From Lantana camara (lineage: Eukaryota; Streptophyta; Magnoliopsida; Lamiales; Verbenaceae): a stretch of 64,000 nucleotides of DNA. The stretch lies in the NCBI GenBank assembly GCA_037501455.1, contig CM074858.1, positions 15,116,501-15,180,500 on the forward strand. The letters run 5' to 3'. The position numbers and the translations under genes were made by a program. The notes beneath the pieces were generated by a model, which saw only the letters and a list, made by a program, of their open reading frames with translations, was not told the origin of the DNA and did not search any database. Below are positions 11,144 through 21,675 of the stretch, one piece after another; the first letter of the stretch is position 1, and each line of letters opens with the position of its first letter.

Positions 11144-12507
11144 TTTCTGCACAAAATTGCATTTCCCAATTCCGTTTCTAATGCCTTAATTGATCGATAC
11201 ATGCTACTATATGAGTGTTTTGTACATGAAATTGATCATATCATTCCATAAATTGTCATTACACGATTTAATTTTCATGATCACGCCGTTCGTCCTAATT
11301 GGTACATTTTGAGTCGTGTCTCACGGACAATTGTCTTTCTTGCACAGACCAGCTTCCTGGTGACGAGGAGCAGGCCCCGTGAGCTGTTTCCTTGTTTGTT
11401 TTGGTCACACAAGTGAGGTTTAATTCTAGATATATAGAACCCAATGTGATGTTTTAAGCCAAAAATGTATCTATATATCTATAGTTTTCAAACGTTATTG
11501 GTTTTCAAAGGATGTACCGAACTGGTGTATTGTATCGATTGATTGATTGTTTTGGCAAGTATCGTATTGCACTGTGGGCCCGAGGGTAGTGGCTCGAGCC
11601 AACCGGGAAAGCATGGGCTGACGGGTAACTCGAGCGTTATCCTCACCAAATTGGAATGACCCCTGAACCCCCTAGGAGATTAGGGGAGGAAGGAATTCCG
11701 GACTTAGGGATTCATGTACCCTTTGCCCAGATTGATTGGATGGTGGGGCCTTGCAATCCCACCATCACCCGGAGGAAGAAAGAGTTATTAAAATTGCTAA
11801 TTGTGCACTGTAACGTAATTGCTTGATCACCTAATCACATAATAATTGATTGATTGTACACAGTTGGAGTAAGGTTGGAGAATTGTCCTCACTGCCGGGC
11901 CACGAATTGATTGTATTAATAAATTGAATTAGTTGTAACCTCGGGTGATAGTATCTCTTATTTTTCTAAATTATATCGTTATTTTCCAAAATAAAAAATA
12001 AAATTTATTACCCGAGATTATAACTTGCATGGTAATTGCGCATATATTTTTTTATACCCCTCGCTCAGTCCGTGGTGGACTGACATCTCAATTTTTTAGT
12101 TTTTGCAGGTGTGTGTTGGGCGGGAATTAGAGTCTAGCTTGCCTTTAATTTGGGTCTGACACACTTCACCTCATATTTTGTTCATGTATTGATACTTGAT
12201 ATGTTTTGTAGCATGCCTTGGCATATTTTGGAGATGATATTGTATTGATATGTAACTGTTGGTACCTATAAGTATTTATACTTGATTTGTAAATATGGTA
12301 CCTATAAGTAATGAATGAATTATTGCTTCCGCTTTTATTACTCTGACTTGATTGTGTGGTTTGGGGTTAGTCCCGCCTAGCTTTGTTGTCGTTTTTTTTT
12401 ATTGTCTCCCGTTCGCTATAGCTTTGGTTCATGTATGGATTGTCCATTTCATATGTGGATCGAACTATAGTGCGGGGGATGTGGTGCCTAGCATTCCGGG
12501 TGCTACA

Positions 12508-14101
12508 AATACCCACCATAGTAGCTTATAATATTACATTTTAGTGCACCTCAATTAGGATTTCATTAAGTACATAATGGTATATGAATAAATAGTACTT
12601 GATTTTGCTCTCACTAGTTTCAAATTAAATTAAAAATATATAATTTTAGAATTTCTAATTTACACCTTTATGAATAGCATATGAATTAGAAAACTAAATG
12701 TTAGTTAGAAGATTACTCCAATAAATACACGAATCGTACGCCACAAGATTTACTCTATTTTTCTTTCTCCAAAAGTTTCTTTGTGACTTGAAAAAACTTT
12801 CTCCACTCCACTGGTCGTTCAATATATATAATATATGGTGTAAGTTAGCTGGTCGTTCGATATGGTGTAATTTAGAGTTAAGAGAATCTTCGATTTCTTT
12901 AATCGTGGGACATCGTGCTCATTCACACTCATTTGCTCAAGATAAGTAGAAAACTTATTTTTAAATTTTTTTTTTTTTTGAAAAATCTCTGAATATTTTA
13001 CAGATTTTCAATTTATGTAAAACTGCAATGTAGATGTAACGAAAGTGTACTAAAATGTATTATTTTAAACTGCAATGATGAGTATTTATAATTTTTTGGG
13101 GAAGATGAGGTCTTTTGGTAATTTTATAAATTTAACTAGGGCGTAGATGTAATTTTTGCTTATTTAAAATAGGTCAATTTAAACTTAATAATAAAGAAAA
13201 ACATATGTTTTCTAGAGTAGACAATTCAAAATTTATTATCGTTTAAGATGATAAATATGTGAAAATTTTTATTTTGATTATTTTACTTAACATTTTTTAC
13301 TAGTAAATAATTTATTTAATTAAATATTATATATATAATCAGATTTGGATTTTTAATGGATCTAACTCCTTAATTTTATACCCAATCCATTTATTTCCGA
13401 TAACAAATATTTATGATCGGATATGATCCATTGAACATTTTTATCGAACAAATATACTAAAATTTTGATCGAGTTAGGATTAAAATCCAGCCCATTGACA
13501 ACCCTACTTGTAATTCTAGTTGAAATTACCATATTATGTGTCACATTCTAGTCGAATTTATCATATTGGTCCTGCATAAATTTGGATAATTCTAACTCGA
13601 ATCTAAAATTGGTGTAATAAGAGACGAATATTTTATACTTGTTGTTTAGTTGATGGAAAATTTAGAGAGGGTGACAAATCAAATGACAAATATAATATAT
13701 TTGGTCTTTTGATTAGTTGGGTCCAGCCGGACCAAATTTGAGATAGAAATTTTCATAAATTTGATCAACTAAAAAATAATAATAATAAATTATTGTTGTA
13801 CTTTTTATGGTCAATAAATTATTGTTGTACATCGTTTAAAAAATTATATGCATCTGTTTGTACATTTGAGGCAACTAGCAAGTAGCAACAACTCCAGATA
13901 AATAATAAATTAATATTGTACATTTGAGGCCACCAGCAATGAGCCAATAAATCGTGGTTCCAATCCATACTTCCATTTTATATTTCAACGCTATTTGATT
14001 ACACTCCCAAAATTAACTTTTTGTGCTTTGATCAATAAACTCAGGCATTGGATCTGTGACCCAGCTTTTCACTTCTTAAACCCCACGTCAAAAACATAGG
14101 A
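12508..14101. other. AT-rich intergenic region upstream of the B3 gene
   Basis: No coding sequence recognised. A short diverged direct duplication lies at about 13820-13945 (both halves include TTGTACATTTGAGGC followed by CAGCAA or CTAGCAA). The promoter of the B3 gene should lie in the last several hundred bases, but no unambiguous TATA element was identified. Confidence 0.5.
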
Positions 14102-15339
14102 ATGGCTCCTCCCGTTCGCCGGCGCCGCCGCAAAGCTGCCGGAAAACTATCGGATGTAGAGCAGTCCAATTCTCCTCCAAAACTTCTTAGATTTTGCAAG
14201 ATTATTGTCAAACCTCGATCCGACATGCTAGTAAGTCTCATATCTATTTCACAAGCCATGTATCTCCCACTTTCCTTTGATGCATGTCACTGATCTCTTC
14301 AAAGACCCTTCTTTCTTTTCAGGTTTCTCACAGGGGAGTGTTTTATGTGTTACTGTGTTGCAATGTTGATAGTTTCTTGGCACTCAACTAACTAATTTGC
14401 TCTTAATATATCTGTAGAGAATTCCCATGGAGTTTGCACGAAAATATGGGCCCGATCTGCCTAAGCGAGTTTATCTTAGGGCTCCAATCGGGCCAGAGTT
14501 CGAAGTGGAATTGATCAGCTCTAATGGCGAAATGTGGCTCCACAAAGGATGGGATGATTTCAGACAGTGCTACTCATTAGACTTCGGTCACTTCCTCGTA
14601 TTTCAATACGAAGGTGAATCCCACAAATTCAACGTTCTCATATTCGACACGGCTGCTTCCGAGATAGAATATCCACATCAGAAGCCTGCAAACATTGTCA
14701 AGGTAGAATATATCAGCAGCGACGACGATGATGATGATTCCAGTCCAATCTTGAAACAGCCCTTTCGAAATGGGAGAGGTAAAGCGAAAATTTCAGGCAA
14801 GGGCTGTGATAATCAAACTGAGAGCAAGGGTTCTGCTCTTAATCCCGGAAAGAGGGGAAAGTTTGGAAAAACTATTGACAAGAACAGAAGCATAGTCTAT
14901 CAAAGGGCACTAGCTTTCAAATCTGCGAATCCTCACTTTATATCACTAATGCAGCCTACTTATGTTTCAGGTGTCTTTAATCTGGTAAGTCATATATAGA
15001 CTCATAGTGAAAGAATCGAACTCAAATTTGGCCTTATTTTATTCAATCATCACAATTATTACAATTTCTTTTTCTTAAAATGAAATCCCTTTTCAGGCTA
15101 TTCCAGTATCTTTCGTGAAGACGAACATGCCTAGCAAGAGCAACCAAATAAAGCTTAGAAATCGTCGTGGGAAGGAGTGGTCTGTCAAGTGCTGCATACA
15201 TGAACCCAATTTTGGAAAAATCAATGGTGGGTGGAGGCAATTTGTGGAGGACAATGGACTTAAAGTAGGTGACGTCTGTGTCTTTGAAATAAGCAAAACC
15301 AGCAAGTTTCTTTGGAACATCTCCATTTTTCGTTCTTGA
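14102..15339 (+). CDS. B3 domain protein, REM/VRN1-like, three exons
   Basis: Exons 14102-14230, 14418-14984 and 15097-15339 join in phase 0 to encode 312 residues; both introns (187 and 112 bp) are GT-AG with GTAAGT donors. The N-terminus has an arginine-rich probable nuclear signal (RRRRRK, residues 6-11). A first B3 domain spans about 22-128 (LRFCKIIVK, RIPMEFARKYG, EMWLHKGWDDF, GHFLVFQYEG, FNVLIFD). A linker with six consecutive Asp (about 145-150) and Lys/Gly-rich sequence follows. A second B3 domain runs about 207-312 (NPHFISLMQP, AIPVSFVKTNM, GGWRQFVEDNGLKVGDVCVFEI). Two-B3 REM proteins are plant nuclear DNA-binding proteins; VRN1 of Arabidopsis acts in vernalisation and binds DNA with little sequence preference. 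The specific target here is unknown. If intron 2 is retained, the frame stops at 14997. The gene looks intact and is the only convincing host gene. Confidence 0.88.
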
Positions 15340-15593
15340 AAGATGTAGAAACACAGTTGTAGGTGTTGTCTTTCCTACTAGTATGTTTCTTTAGGCTTTC
15401 CGTAGTCCCATGTAGTTTTATCTAGTTCCTATGTAGTTTTTGGTGAAACCATTGCCTATATTGGCATTTTATGCCTTTCATCATGATGCATGTATTTTGT
15501 TGGTAATTTTGGCCCTAATTTCATTCGGTGAAATCAGTATAAATTAGTCTAACTACCGAACATTTGACATCCGTTTATAAATTTTATGGAGGA
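15340..15593. other. 3' flank of the B3 gene
   Basis: AT-rich. No clear polyadenylation signal was singled out. Repeats of GTAGTTTTTNNNG-like sequence at 15410-15440 are too short to interpret. Confidence 0.4.
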
Positions 15594-15925
15594 AAAGACA
15601 ACGTACCCCTAAATTATGATTTTTTTAATTTTTTTATCTAAATTTTTAAATATTTTAGATTGTCATCTATACTTTGTAAAAATTTACAGATAGTAATCTC
15701 TATCATTTAGGTGTTTACACATGTTTTATTTTGGGCAAAATATTAATAATTTTTGGTAAAAATTGATCCAAGAGTTAACACCTAAATGATCGAAATGACA
15801 ATGTGAAAATTTTTACAAAATACATATGATAATTTGAAAACTTTTATAAAATATAAATGACCATTTGAACTATTTGAAAGTTGAAATAAAAAATTAAAAA
15901 AACAGTGATAATAGGGGGTATGTTT
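15594..15925. mobile_element. MITE-like imperfect hairpin element, ~330 bp
   Basis: The left half (AACGTACCCCTAAATTATGA onward) is an imperfect inverted copy of the right half, which ends near AGTGATAATAGGGGGTATG. The symmetry continues inward through blocks such as CATTTAGGTGTTTACAC and its complement near 15776. No coding capacity. The superfamily is uncertain because I could not fix the target duplication. Confidence 0.6.
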
Positions 15926-15975
15926 TTTTTGTTTTTTTTTAAACAATCGATTTTTATGTATCTTATAAAATACTT

Positions 15976-16269
15976 AGAAGTCGTTTACTTCTTTGGAAAA
16001 AGTTAGATGAGCTATTTAATAAGTCATAAAAAATTGTTTACTTTGAAGGGGCTAGGGTCTGTGGGATAAAGCAAGACCTTGTGGATAAGTTTGAAAAGAT
16101 TGGAGTATATTGTAACTTCCAAAAGTTACTGCTAAATAATCAGCTTATAAACAATCAAAGTAAACAAGTTCATTTTTTTTTTTTCTTTTCTGTGAAGCGA
16201 TTTTATTAAATTTATCATTTTCATAACTCAAATTCAATAGATTGAGAACAATCAAAGTAAACGACTTCT
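15976..16269. mobile_element. MITE-like element with TIR AGAAGTCGTTTACTT
   Basis: It begins AGAAGTCGTTTACTTCTTTG and ends CAAAGTAAACGACTTCT, giving a 15-base perfect terminal inverted repeat. Internal inverted copies (TTGTTTACTTTGAAG near 16034 and CAATCAAAGTAAACAAGTT near 16155) add further hairpin character. No ORF. The flanks do not show an obvious target duplication. Confidence 0.6.
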
Positions 16270-16785
16270 CACTGTTTAATCAAATATAAGAAGATAATAA
16301 GAGTTGACACTCCTAAATAAAATGATAGTGGTTGAAGAATTAAATTGAAAAATGGTATGAATGGACAAAGTAATGGAAGAAATTAATTAGAAAATGGCAT
16401 AAATGGACTAATAAGGAAAGAGAGAAGATACCATGTTATCCATACAAACCCATTTTTTAAGCAATTTTTGCTTGATTAAATTTCAATCTTAACTGGATCC
16501 ATCAAAGTTAAGGAGTCTGGCAAATTCCTTTTACATTCCTCAGGTGATCAATAATGTATTTGAATAATCAAACCCACGTATTTGAGCGGGAGAAATTGGC
16601 CATGCTTAATTGAATGTCATATATTTGAATTCTTAAGTTGGGTATAAAGTAATTTTAAAATTTTTGATTGATTGTTTTATTTTCTGAATTGCATGTGATT
16701 CAACGAGTGACTAATCATTATAGTCGATGATAAATGCTCGATTTTAAAATAATAATAACTAACATTTTATCCTTGCAATGCACAG
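16270..16785. other. AT-rich intergenic sequence
   Basis: No gene or repeat recognised. It ends with CACAG (16781-16785), the left target-site duplication of the copia element. Confidence 0.5.
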
Positions 16786-16957
16786 TGTTAAAGCATAGAG
16801 TTGGATGAAAGATTGTATTGAACTCATATTTTCTGTTATGCTAAAAGGTACAGAGGAACCAATATTTAACCTACTAATCCCTACATGTCAGGGATTCTAT
16901 AAATCAGTTATATATGGAAACAATAATCAATCCTGATTTATCTCGTAATTCCTAACA
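16786..16957 (-). mobile_element. 3' LTR of copia element (172 bp)
   Basis: TG...CA ends on both strands; identical to 20489-20660. Confidence 0.93.
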
Positions 16958-16968
16958 CTCCCCCTCAA
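16958..16968 (-). other. Polypurine tract of copia element
   Basis: The minus strand reads TTGAGGGGGAG next to the 3' LTR. Confidence 0.75.
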
Positions 16969-16969
16969 G

Positions 16970-19900
16970 CTAAGTAATCGGATCCCCGATTCTCAGCTTG
17001 TCCAAAGTCTTCTTGAATATCTGTCCGGTAACAGCTTTGGTTAGTATATCAGCAAGCTGGTCTTCTGATTTTACGAACGGAAGCTCGATGGTGCCATCTT
17101 CCAACTTTTCTTTTATGAAATGTCTATCCACCTCCACGTGTTTGGTCCTGTCATGCTGCACTGGGTTCTCAGAAATACTGATCGCAGCCTTGTTGTCACA
17201 TTTCAACCGCCCAGGCTCACTTGGAGTTATTCCAATTTCTGTCATTAGTTTCCTTAGCCAGATAATCTCTGTCACCGCCTTCGCGATACCCCTGAATTCA
17301 GCTTCGGCACTTGAGAGGGCCACAACCTTTTGTTTCTTGCTTCTCCATGTCACCACGTTTCCTCCAACAAGAGTGAAGAACCCTGAGGTAGATCTTCTAT
17401 CATTTGGGTTTCCCGCCCAATCAGCATCTGTGTAAGCTTCAATGTTTAAGTGCCCATGTTTTCCAAACAGGATCCCACACCCAATGGATCCCTTTAAGTA
17501 CCGGATTATCCTTGTCACTGCCTCCATATGACTTTTCTGAGGTTGATGCATAAACTGACTCACTATCCCAACAGCATATGCAATGTCTGGTCTAGTGTGG
17601 GCTAGATATATCAATTTTCCCATCAATCGCTGATATCTCTCTTTTTCTGCTGGCTCCCCGTCATCTTGTATCCTGAGTCTGTGGTTAACTTGGATTGGGG
17701 TGTCAATCGGTTTGCAATCCAGCATCCCTGTTTCAGCCAGGAGATCAAGGACATACTTCCTTTGTGAAATGAAGATTCCCTGCTTAGACCGCATAACCTC
17801 GATCCCTAGGAAATACTTCAAGCCTCCTAAGTCCTTCATCTCAAATTCTTTGAACAGGTTCTCCTTGAGCTGCTTCATCTCTTCCTCATCACTTCCGGTG
17901 ATAATCATATCATCTACATAGATGATCAGACACGTGATCAGGTTTCCCCTGTTCTTCAAAAACAGTGTGTGATCCGAGTGGCTTTGCCTGTATCCGTATT
18001 TCCTCATGGCCACTGTGAACCTCCCAAACCAAGCCCGAGGAGACTGCTTAAGTCCATACAACGCCTTCCGGAGTCTGCACACCTCATTCGTTCTGAACCG
18101 GTCAGAGAAGCCAGGAGGTGCCTCCATATACACTTCCTCTGACAATTCCCCGTGGAGGAAGGCATTCTTTACATCGAACTGATGTAGTGGCCAATCTTGG
18201 TTTGCTGCGATGGAGAGGAGAACCCGGACTGTATCAATTTTTGCCACTGGAGAGAACGTCTCAGAGTAGTCAATCCCATATGTCTGGGTATATCCTTTTG
18301 CTACGAGGCATGCTTTGTATCTCTCTACTGTTCCATCTGCCTTATACTTGATAGTGAAGACCCACTTGCACCCTACGGGTTTGGTGCCTTGGGGTAATTC
18401 GCATCTTTCCCAAGTGTTGTTTTTTGCCAGAGCCTCCATCTCCATAAACATGGCTTCCCTCCATTCTTCAAATTCCATGGCTTCCTGAGCCGTTCTCGGG
18501 ATCTGGTCCTTGTAGAGATTTCCCACAAAATCCTTTGCCTTTTCAGACATACTTCCTTTTACCATATTCCCCACAGAGTATCGAGAAGTCCGTGATATCT
18601 GCTCAGGCGAATATCGGCTTGGGGGAACCCCCCTGGTACTCCTCTGAGGTAAAGTATACCTATTGCTTTCTGTATCATCTGTAACAGGGTTAACTATATC
18701 TGGAACAGGATTAACTGTATCTGGAATATCACCAATATCAGAAACTGAGGGGGAAGAGACCAGAGTAGTTACCTCACTTTGGACATCATGCGGAGGAGTA
18801 TGATTGGAGGTGGTACTGAGCTCGTTGAGATGTTGGGTGGGACTGGACTGAGGAGAGAGAGAGGTATCATCCGGATCACTGAGCCAGCATAGAGAGTCAC
18901 CCGAAGACTCCCCCTTAACCTCTACTAAGTCCCCATTGGCTGTTTGGATATGCGAATTTTTCATGGTCATAGGCTCAAGCATATCCGAGGGATCAAATGT
19001 CATTGTATCGGTAGCCCCACAATCAAAAATCCATTGTGACATTTTTTTAGGGTTATTTTGTGCACTTGACAAGTTGTGTGGGCCAGATTGCAAGTTAGTA
19101 AAAGATGGGGGCTGATTTGTAAAAGATGGGGGCTGATTTGTAAATAATGATAAAGGTGGGGATTTATGTTTAATAAAGCTAGGGTTTGAGTCAAAAGACC
19201 CAAACCCTTTACCTAGTTCCTCCGCATGGGTGCTGCTTCCCCCTTTGGTAATGGCGACGGCGATGTTCGCCCGTCTCCCGCCGGTCGCCGTTGCCTGCGC
19301 CGCTGCCGTCGTACCGGTGTCTTGTGTCGGGACGCCTGCGTCAGGCTCGTCCCTTCCCCCTGTCTCAGCCCATCGTGGGCTTTCCGCGGTGGCGGCATTC
19401 GCACGCCTCTGACCACCGCCACCCATCGATTTGCTCTTCTCCTTTCTGTTTCCGACCCACCATTCTGGGTAGCCAATGAGCTCAAAGCATCCCTCCTTCG
19501 TGTGGCCGGGTTTTCTGCAATAGGAGCATTCAAGCTCCGATTTGTCCATTGGTGGTGGGTAGCGCTTGTTTGCGCCGTCCGCCCGTCTGTTTCCTTCTGA
19601 TCTCCGGCCATTCTTGCCGCCTCTCACGGCTAGGCCTGCCCCGACTCCCGATGATGAGAAATCCCCTTCGCCATCGGTCGCCGTCTTTAAGATCTGAAGA
19701 CGAGCAGCCTCCCTCCGGATAGTGGCGTAGGCGGATTCTACTGAGGGTTTGGAGTCAAGTTTCAGCAGATCCCGTCTAATCGAGTCGTATTTTTCGTCAA
19801 TTCCGGTAAGGAGTTGATACAATCTCTGTTCTTGTTGGATTTTGTTGAACGCAACGATGTCTTCGGGGCATTTCATTGGATTCGGCTGCTTTCGGTCAAT

Positions 19901-20401
19901 AGCCATCCATATCGCTTGAATTTTATTCCAAAAATCCTCAAGGCTGTCAAGGCCTTGCTTCATGGTATTCGCTTTCCTGTGTAAATCAAACAGCTGAAGT
20001 GGATCGGTTCCGCTGCCGTAGGTTGTGGCAAGGCCGTCCCAAAGTGACTTCGCCGTGGGGTATTGTAACACACTGTTTATTAGATTTGCATCTAAGTTTT
20101 GTATTATCCATGTGAACACGTTCTGATCGATCTGTTCCCACTGATCATACGAGGAATCTGTGATTTCTGGTGCTGGGGGAATGCCGGTAATGTGGGAACG
20201 GCCGCCTCGTCCTCCAATTGCCATCTTCATCAGTCGGGCCCATACTGGGTAATTTTCGTTATTTAGTTTGATACCAATTGAGAGATTTTCTGAATTGGTT
20301 ATTGTTGATTGTTGCGTGTTGTTCCGCAACAGGTTTGCGATTTGAAGGCTGAGTTCTGTGTTGAGGGTTTCGGGTTTGGTTTCTTCTGTAGGGGTAGACA
20401 T
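16970..20401 (-). CDS. Copia polyprotein gag-protease-RT-RNase H, integrase deleted
   Basis: 1143 residues without a stop. Gag occupies about 1-330 with a CCHC knuckle (C292, C295, H300, C305; CSYCRKPGHTKEGC). The protease remnant has WIFDCGATDTM with D460; the usual D-S/T-G is D-C-G and the usual DHM is DTM. At about residue 498 the protein passes straight into the low-complexity linker that normally follows integrase (YTLPQRSTRGVPPSRY), so the zinc and DDE parts of integrase are absent. RT (about 655-900) keeps FDVKNAFLHG and the YVDD box at 828-831, although R-to-C is seen in RYKACLVAKGYTQ. RNase H has EAYTDADWAGN and LSSAEAEFRG. Capture of an intact frame after an in-frame deletion, with identical LTRs, implies recent movement using integrase supplied by another element. 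Start: first ATG, 76 bases after the primer site. Confidence 0.88.
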   Translation of the reverse strand: MSTPTEETKPETLNTELSLQIANLLRNNTQQSTITNSENLSIGIKLNNENYPVWARLMKMAIGGRGGRSHITGIPPAPEITDSSYDQWEQIDQNVFTWIIQNLDANLINSVLQYPTAKSLWDGLATTYGSGTDPLQLFDLHRKANTMKQGLDSLEDFWNKIQAIWMAIDRKQPNPMKCPEDIVAFNKIQQEQRLYQLLTGIDEKYDSIRRDLLKLDSKPSVESAYATIRREAARLQILKTATDGEGDFSSSGVGAGLAVRGGKNGRRSEGNRRADGANKRYPPPMDKSELECSYCRKPGHTKEGCFELIGYPEWWVGNRKEKSKSMGGGGQRRANAATAESPRWAETGGRDEPDAGVPTQDTGTTAAAQATATGGRRANIAVAITKGGSSTHAEELGKGFGSFDSNPSFIKHKSPPLSLFTNQPPSFTNQPPSFTNLQSGPHNLSSAQNNPKKMSQWIFDCGATDTMTFDPSDMLEPMTMKNSHIQTANGDLVEVKGESSGDSLCWLSDPDDTSLSPQSSPTQHLNELSTTSNHTPPHDVQSEVTTLVSSPSVSDIGDIPDTVNPVPDIVNPVTDDTESNRYTLPQRSTRGVPPSRYSPEQISRTSRYSVGNMVKGSMSEKAKDFVGNLYKDQIPRTAQEAMEFEEWREAMFMEMEALAKNNTWERCELPQGTKPVGCKWVFTIKYKADGTVERYKACLVAKGYTQTYGIDYSETFSPVAKIDTVRVLLSIAANQDWPLHQFDVKNAFLHGELSEEVYMEAPPGFSDRFRTNEVCRLRKALYGLKQSPRAWFGRFTVAMRKYGYRQSHSDHTLFLKNRGNLITCLIIYVDDMIITGSDEEEMKQLKENLFKEFEMKDLGGLKYFLGIEVMRSKQGIFISQRKYVLDLLAETGMLDCKPIDTPIQVNHRLRIQDDGEPAEKERYQRLMGKLIYLAHTRPDIAYAVGIVSQFMHQPQKSHMEAVTRIIRYLKGSIGCGILFGKHGHLNIEAYTDADWAGNPNDRRSTSGFFTLVGGNVVTWRSKKQKVVALSSAEAEFRGIAKAVTEIIWLRKLMTEIGITPSEPGRLKCDNKAAISISENPVQHDRTKHVEVDRHFIKEKLEDGTIELPFVKSEDQLADILTKAVTGQIFKKTLDKLRIGDPIT

Positions 20402-20476
20402 GCTTGCTTGATGTCCACGGGTTTGAGAAAGGTATTAGGACGATGATGTGAAAACTGAGTCCCAAGGATTAACACC

Positions 20477-20488
20477 GCTCTGATGCCA
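20477..20488 (-). other. Primer binding site of copia element (tRNA-iMet)
   Basis: The minus strand reads TGGCATCAGAGC directly after the LTR, one change from TGGTATCAGAGC. Confidence 0.85.
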
Positions 20489-20660
20489 TGTTAAAGCATA
20501 GAGTTGGATGAAAGATTGTATTGAACTCATATTTTCTGTTATGCTAAAAGGTACAGAGGAACCAATATTTAACCTACTAATCCCTACATGTCAGGGATTC
20601 TATAAATCAGTTATATATGGAAACAATAATCAATCCTGATTTATCTCGTAATTCCTAACA
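20489..20660 (-). mobile_element. 5' LTR of copia element (172 bp)
   Basis: Identical to 16786-16957. Followed by CACAG at 20661-20665. Confidence 0.93.
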
Positions 20661-20665
20661 CACAG

Positions 20666-21156
20666 ATTTATTATAAATGTTTATTAATGTTTGTATTAAT
20701 ATTTATTACAAAATAAAAAGTAATTAAATAAAAAATTAATTATATTTTTTAAAGATTCAGAAATCATAAGAATTCACATTTTCTTTCTTCATTCCATTAT
20801 TTTTGGTTCTTCAATCCATAATTTCATGCCTTATACGAAAGCACATAATTTAGCTAGCAATTAATATTCTCTTTTTAAAACATCCCCAATATTTATAAAT
20901 TCAAATTAATAATAGTAAATATATCTTAGATGAAATAATAAGAATGGACATATCCATATTCCATAGTAATTATAAGCTTACTAAGTATGAAATTTTGATG
21001 CGCTTGACCTGCTCCATACTCGAACTTTATTTTATTACCATAAGTTTTTCGAGTCAAAATCTCTTTTTCTTTTCAGTTAAAAATGCAAGATTGCAGCTTT
21101 CTTAGTAAACAAAATTACAAAACCTTCTTCAAAATACATATATGGCCTTGCATGTG
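20666..21156. other. AT-rich intergenic sequence
   Basis: No gene or repeat recognised. ATGTG at 21152-21156 is the left target duplication of the next element. Confidence 0.5.
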
Positions 21157-21571
21157 TGATGGGGACCACCCTATAGGACACGTGGCAACAACTCACACAT
21201 GTACGAGTAGAAGGACACTGCGGATAAGAACGACTCCATGGATATACAAGTAGAAGAAGGACTCTACGGATAAGAACGAATCCATGTGAATCTTTGCATA
21301 TACGGATAGAATAAGGATTCTGCGGATAAGAAGAATCCACGCGAATCTATGCACATATGAATAGAATAAGGATTCTACGGATAGGAAAGAATAGAAGAAG
21401 CACTCGGGAAGGACTCTAATGTAGACGATTAGCAAACCCTAACTGGACTCTTTGTATTTGCCTATATAAAGGAGACGAATAGACGCAAATGACACACATA
21501 ACAAAACAATACAAAACAAAGAGAAAAGGAGCAAGAGAGAAAAGAGGAGCCATTCTTATTGATACTCATCA
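21157..21571 (+). mobile_element. 5' LTR of gag-only element (415 bp)
   Basis: TG...CA ends; four substitutions from the 3' LTR. Internal GGATAAGAA / GGATAGAATAAGGATTCTNCGGATA blocks repeat several times between 21215 and 21390. Confidence 0.92.
21463..21470 (+). promoter_or_regulatory. TATA box in 5' LTR
   Basis: TATATAAA followed by GGAGACGAA, about 100 bases before the LTR end, is where the retroelement promoter is expected. The same site in the 3' LTR is at 24448-24455. Confidence 0.7.
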
Positions 21572-21572
21572 C

Positions 21573-21590
21573 TGGCGCCGTCTGTGGGAA
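21573..21590 (+). other. Primer binding site TGGCGCCGTCTGTGGGAA
   Basis: It starts two bases after the LTR end. The same 18 bases occur on the minus strand at 52843-52860, linking the two gypsy families. Confidence 0.8.
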
Positions 21591-21675
21591 GCGAGTAACT
21601 TTTTTCGCTTCAGAACTAGTATTAAGCAGCCCCTCTTGATCTCTTGTTCTCCGTTAAAACAAGAAAAATAACAAG

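Larger units (their letters stand above)
371..12507 (+). mobile_element. Ty3/gypsy chromovirus (Tekay/Del-like), decayed, with nested solo LTR
   Basis: The layout is LTR (371-2524, truncated), primer site, gag, protease, RT, RNase H, integrase, chromodomain, polypurine tract and LTR (9985-12507). Domain order RT-RH-INT identifies Ty3/gypsy; the C-terminal chromodomain identifies a chromovirus, and the general sequence style fits the Tekay/Del lineage (inference). All coding segments lie in one frame but are interrupted by stops at 3795, 4335, 9357 and 9786 and by a solo LTR at 4967-7607, so the copy is not autonomous. The two LTRs differ by visible substitutions and a small indel near 1655/11645, so it is older than the copia and gag-only elements further right. 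Confidence 0.9.
9985..12507 (+). mobile_element. 3' LTR of the chromovirus, 2523 bp, complete
   Basis: It starts TGTAACGCCCCAATT and ends CCGGGTGCTACA. It contains a (CA)15 microsatellite at 10403-10432, the GGTCGCGACC cassette (10926-11143) and the shared LTR blocks. From the CA repeat onward it matches the truncated 5' LTR. Confidence 0.9.
16786..20660 (-). mobile_element. Ty1/copia element lacking integrase, identical LTRs, TSD CACAG
   Basis: The 172-bp LTRs (TGTTAAAG...CCTAACA on the plus strand) at 16786-16957 and 20489-20660 are identical by eye. Target duplications CACAG lie at 16781-16785 and 20661-20665. The primer site is at 20477-20488 and the polypurine tract at 16958-16968. Total length 3875 bp, shorter than the usual copia length because the integrase segment is gone. 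The short LTRs fit the Ale-type copia lineage (inference). It is probably the youngest insertion in the window. Confidence 0.93.

Noticed and set aside
15043..15354. Minus-strand ORFs over exon 3 of the B3 gene
   Set aside because: Shadow of the coding exon; the plus-strand frame has the B3 domain and splice sites.
19226..19611. ORFs on both strands over the copia gag tail
   Set aside because: They are shadows of the Gly/Arg-rich part of the copia polyprotein.
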